NCBI GenBank assembly: GCA_030620005.1
Contig: JAUXAJ010000222.1
Span: 1 to 8,761, forward strand
Source of the DNA: Promethearchaeota archaeon
GTDB lineage: Archaea; Asgardarchaeota; Lokiarchaeia; Sigynarchaeales; SOKP01
Direction of reading: 5' to 3'
Length of the DNA stretch: 8,761 nt
The translations under genes were made by a program, and so were the position numbers. Below, one piece after another: positions 6,010 to 8,761 of the stretch (position 1 is its first letter; each line of letters opens with the position of its first letter). Under the pieces are notes generated by a model. It made no database searches. It was not told where the DNA came from and worked only from the letters and a program-made list of their open reading frames with translations.

Positions 6010-7131
6010 TTATCTAATAAGATTGGGAGGAATGCCTTCTCGATAATAGCTTGCCCTTGTTATCCATTTCTTAGAAAACTCAGGAAGAGTGCTCAAAATT
6101 GAACCTCCTATCCAAACAGAGTACGTGCGTTCTCTTGGAGCAACAATTTTGATCATTTGATTTTTCCTTTTCCTTTTTATGTGTTCAGATTCTAACTGTT
6201 GATATATTCGGGCTTTTAAATTAGGAAACATGCTACTCCCCCCCGATAAAAAGATGTTGTTCAATAGCTCAGGACGAATATCAACGTCACAATCCTCAAT
6301 CGAATCCATTATTCCCACATGTAATGGAACATCTTCTAAATTAATTAAAGAAGGGTTAAATAAGGCTTCTGGTACCATGAATCTCTCTTTGGAGAGCGTA
6401 ATCATTGAGCCATCTGGCAAGGAAAAACGCTTTTTATGTTGTTCACTCCTTTTTAAATCTTCTTCATAATCTAACGAGACAAAACACGCCTTCTCCTTTA
6501 TAGATCTTACCAATTCCCTCCTAATTGAAGAATCAACGGAATATCCTATAGTTTCAGTCAAAATTTTTTCCATGTATTGGGATAAATCCCTCCCCCCTAT
6601 ATCTATTATTTTTAGCGCATGATCTATCTTATATCCTTTGAATATAGGAACGATTCTTGTGGCACTATCGCCGATTTCTATGACTAATCCCGTTTTAAAT
6701 CCTCCAGAATAGAGCGTTAACATTGAATCTAAAACGGGATAAAAAGCCATGCACTGATAATTTCCTAAAAATAGTTCAAAAACTTTTTCTAATTCTTTGT
6801 ATTGAAATCGAGGATGGATGGCAAATAAAACATTAACTAGAGTGGGGTCCACTCTCAAGTTGTAGAATATATAATCGATTATCAATTCGAAATATTTCCA
6901 ATTTGTGATTGCCCCCTTTTTAATAGGGAAAGAAATTTTATACAATCCTAACGATTGGATTTCATTACCCACATAGAGCTCTTGACTTCTCTCGCCAAAA
7001 TCCGATTGTAAATCGTGATATTTCGGAGCCCCTACCATGGTATAAAAAACTTGATTTGGGAAATCTTCACCTGCGAAACCTGCTTTTGAAGATAATTGAC
7101 CAATATCCATAACAACGGTCGGGTTAGCCAT
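6010..7131 (-). CDS. Actin-family protein (Asgard actin / Arp-like), with altered nucleotide-site residues
   Basis: This 373-residue protein aligns with eukaryotic actin (375 residues) across its length. The phosphate-1 loop region is VVMDIGQLSSKAGFAGED (6-23), the phosphate-2 region is LVIEIGDSATRIVPIFKGY (149-167), and the adenosine motif is FLSGGSSMFPNL (294-305). IDIGGRDLSQYMEKILTE, SIKEKACFVSLDYEED, LPDGSMITL, RFMVPEALF, CDVDIR and ERTYSVWIGGSIL all match actin blocks. It should bind a nucleotide and may form or cap filaments in the cytoplasm. Several actin positions differ: Ser14 is Gln12, His73 is Lys72, Gln137 is Asp135, Asp154 is Glu152, His161 is Arg159 and Lys336 is Thr336, whereas Asp11 (Asp9), Lys18 (Lys16), Asp157 (Asp155) and Glu214 (Glu213) are kept. 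The DNase-binding loop is about two residues longer, and a basic HIKRKRKNQ stretch (317-325) is a small insertion. This fits a divergent paralogue rather than the most actin-like Asgard form. Confidence 0.97.
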   Translation of the reverse strand: MANPTVVMDIGQLSSKAGFAGEDFPNQVFYTMVGAPKYHDLQSDFGERSQELYVGNEIQSLGLYKISFPIKKGAITNWKYFELIIDYIFYNLRVDPTLVNVLFAIHPRFQYKELEKVFELFLGNYQCMAFYPVLDSMLTLYSGGFKTGLVIEIGDSATRIVPIFKGYKIDHALKIIDIGGRDLSQYMEKILTETIGYSVDSSIRRELVRSIKEKACFVSLDYEEDLKRSEQHKKRFSLPDGSMITLSKERFMVPEALFNPSLINLEDVPLHVGIMDSIEDCDVDIRPELLNNIFLSGGSSMFPNLKARIYQQLESEHIKRKRKNQMIKIVAPRERTYSVWIGGSILSTLPEFSKKWITRASYYREGIPPNLIR

Positions 7132-7138
7132 CTTTTAA

Positions 7139-7143
7139 TCCTT
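7139..7143 (-). promoter_or_regulatory. Shine-Dalgarno motif of the actin-family gene
   Basis: The minus strand reads AAGGA 7 nt before the ATG whose first base is 7131. It confirms the start, which also places the phosphate-1 loop at the correct distance from the N-terminus. Confidence 0.6.
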
Positions 7144-7172
7144 GTTTAGAATTTGCGAATTTACTTATTGTC

Positions 7173-7186
7173 TATTTATATATATA
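7173..7186 (-). promoter_or_regulatory. TATA box of the actin-family gene
   Basis: The minus strand reads TATATATATAAATA 42-55 nt upstream of the ATG. It is the best TATA match in the window and predicts a leader of roughly 20-25 nt that contains the AAGGA motif. A strong promoter would suit a cytoskeletal protein. Confidence 0.6.
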
Positions 7187-7287
7187 CTTGACATTATAAT
7201 ATTTTTAGTTCTTAAATTATTTTTTGATAAAAAACGATTAATAATAGTCATTATTACTTTTTTACAATATTTAAAATAAATAAAAAA

Positions 7288-8725
7288 ATGATAATATCTG
7301 CTTCTGGAATTAGAGGAATCCCCGGACAAGATTTAACGGAAGATCTTGTCAAGAAAATCGCAATAGCCTATGGATCGTGGGTTAAAGGAGAAGGAGAAGA
7401 GAAAAAGGTCATCATCGGGAAAGACACGAGGCATAGTGGAGAAGCACTTGAAAAAATTATCATAGAAGGGCTCATAGCTTCGAATTGTAGAATTATTAAC
7501 GTTGGAACTTGTCCAACTCCAATTATCCTTCGAAAAAAAAAAAGAGTTAAAAATCCCAGCAGGGATTATAATTTCAGGATCACACAATCTTCCCGAATGG
7601 AATGGCCTGAAACTCTTATCTACTAAAACTTTTTTGAGTAATTCTGAATTAAACGAGATAATTTCCAAATTAAATAAAATAAATGTGGAAAAATATAAAT
7701 TTAATAAAATAGAACAATCAAAATACGTAGAATTATTAAATCCAATAACAGAATACGTTCAAGCCACGCTTCAGTTTCTTGAATACAAGAGAATTAAAAA
7801 AAACAATAATCTGCGAGTAGCAATTGATACTGGAGCTGGAGCTGGAAAACTCGCAACCCCGCAAATATTGAGAAGATTAGGATGTGAAATCAAGGCAATT
7901 AATAACGATTTCAACGAAGACAATCAGTTCCCACGAGATCCAGAACCTATAGAAAAAAATCTTGGAGATTTAATTAATTTAGTTAAAAATGAAGGGTACG
8001 ATGTTGGATTCGCACACGATTGTGATGCTGATAGATTAGCAATAATAGGCAACGATGGAACTTGCTATCCCGAAGATTATGGATTGGCTATCGTAGCTGA
8101 TTATTATTTTAAACAGAACAGCAATTCGGGGAAAAAAATGATTCTTGTGACTAACTTAGCTTCTTCGTTAATGTTTGAGACCTTGGCAGAAATACATGGC
8201 GCTCAAGTCGTAAGAACACCCGTTGGTGAAAGATATTTAGCCGAAAAAATGGATGTTCTCATAGAAGAGCAAAAAAGCGATATGAAAGATACAATCGTTT
8301 TTGGAGGCGAAGGATCCTGTGGTGGTGTAATGGTCCCAGCTTTTAATAACGCCAGAGATGGAATATTTGCAGCTGCTCAAATCGTTCAAATTCTAGTCGA
8401 AACAAACGAAAAAATCTCTAACCTGGTATCGAAGCTTCCTAAATTTTATTCTTACAGGGAAAAAATCGATGTCTCTAATAAGAACATTGGATCCATTATA
8501 AGGACATTAAAAGAAAAAATGATCTCAGAAGGAAAAGATATCGTTCAAATCGACATGGATCTCAGGTTCAGTAAAAAAAACGATTGGTTCGTTCTGATTC
8601 ATCCTTCCAACACCGAACCAATAATACGCGTTATTAGCGAAGGAAAAAGTGAGTCTCTTGCTCGTGATAATTGCGTTAAAACTGCCAAGCTCGTGAAATC
8701 TATCATTTCCAAAGGTTTAAAATAA
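7288..8725 (+). CDS. Phosphohexomutase (PGM/PMM/GlmM family), frame broken at an A11 run
   Basis: The enzyme would interconvert hexose 6- and 1-phosphates (glucose, mannose or glucosamine) for sugar-nucleotide synthesis. As read, the first frame begins at 7288 and runs out of homology at 7533-7543; the rest continues one base later to 8725. Dropping one A gives a continuous protein of 478 residues, near the family's usual 440-460. In that numbering: ASGIRG (5-10), GKDTRHSG (44-51), CPTPI (75-79), the phosphoserine loop ISGSHN (Ser98), metal-binding DCDADR (Asp244, Asp246, Asp248), sugar-binding GGEGSCGG (about 339-346) and the phosphate-binding HPSNTEPIIRV (438-448). All four active-site loops are present. 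GGEG-xGG resembles archaeal mutases, but substrate cannot be decided. The ATG follows an A-rich stretch without a Shine-Dalgarno motif. The gene diverges from actin. It is either a sequencing-error frameshift or a real broken or slippage-dependent gene. Confidence 0.9.
7533..7543 (+). other. Run of 11 A at the frameshift site in the mutase gene
   Basis: An uninterrupted A11 tract follows CTTCG within the mutase. With ten A the translation passes from PTPIILRKKK straight into ELKIPAGIIISGSHN, exactly as the family needs; with eleven it enters a wrong frame and stops at 7624-7626. The tract is thus the position of the single-base shift. Confidence 0.9.
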
Positions 8726-8733
8726 TTCGTCTA

Positions 8734-8761
8734 ATGTCACTCAATAAAAAGAAGAAGTTCA
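8734..8761 (+). CDS. Possible start of the next gene (truncated by window edge)
   Basis: An ATG at 8734, 8 nt after the mutase stop, opens nine in-frame codons (MSLNKKKKF) up to the window edge. Close tandem spacing would suggest a shared transcript with the mutase. No Shine-Dalgarno motif is visible in the short gap, and too little is present to judge. Confidence 0.3.

Noticed and set aside
6238..6244. Run of seven C (G on the coding strand) in the actin gene
   Set aside because: It encodes the conserved Gly-Gly of the adenosine-binding motif in the correct frame, so there is no sign of a sequencing slip.
6230..6469. Plus-strand open frame within the actin gene
   Set aside because: It is antisense to conserved actin blocks and has no recognisable feature.
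7132..7287. Possible promoter for the mutase in the actin-mutase spacer
   Set aside because: Several AT-rich stretches exist, but the best one (about 7268-7278) is too close to the ATG for a TATA box and the others cannot be told apart from background.
7333..7668. Minus-strand open frame across the mutase frameshift
   Set aside because: It is antisense to mutase motifs in both frames; the real coding signal is on the plus strand.

Overview
This AT-rich, intron-free window looks like chromosomal DNA from an Asgard archaeon, most likely Lokiarchaeia-like. The main reason is a 373-residue protein that aligns with eukaryotic actin almost end to end. It sits beside an archaeal/eukaryotic DRG-type GTPase with a TGS domain, an archaeal-style type IA topoisomerase with C-terminal zinc fingers, an archaeal sugar-phosphate mutase and a HAD-type phosphatase. 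TATA-like boxes and short Shine-Dalgarno motifs about 7 nt before several start codons fit an archaeon. The lineage is inferred from gene content, not from a search.

Layout from left to right. (1) The 3' end of a HAD phosphatase gene (+). (2) A convergent gene for a Cys-rich, two-helix membrane protein (-). (3) The DRG GTPase (+), diverging from (2). (4) A convergent 223-residue protein of unknown function (-). (5) topA (+), diverging from (4) across a 177-nt spacer that holds two promoter-like boxes and spaced short repeats. (6) A possible 47-residue ORF overlapping the topA stop as ATGA. (7) A small winged-helix protein (-). (8) The actin-family gene (-), upstream of (7) on the same strand and separated from it by a hairpin and a cluster of dyad half-sites. 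(9) A phosphohexomutase gene (+), diverging from actin, whose frame is broken at a run of 11 A. (10) A few codons of a possible next gene at the right edge. No gap without a gene exceeds 300 nt. I saw no rRNA, tRNA, CRISPR array or mobile element.

The genes alternate strands and mostly appear to have their own promoters, so this is not one operon or one pathway. They cover translation-linked GTPase function, DNA topology, cytoskeleton, sugar-phosphate metabolism and transcription control. The best leads are the actin paralogue, which keeps the actin fold motifs but differs at several nucleotide-handling positions (counterparts of Ser14, His73, Gln137, Asp154, His161 and Lys336), the winged-helix gene with its possible operator, the unknown protein with an AbrB-like start and longin-like remainder, and the A11 frameshift in the mutase. 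I found no clearly new multi-gene system.
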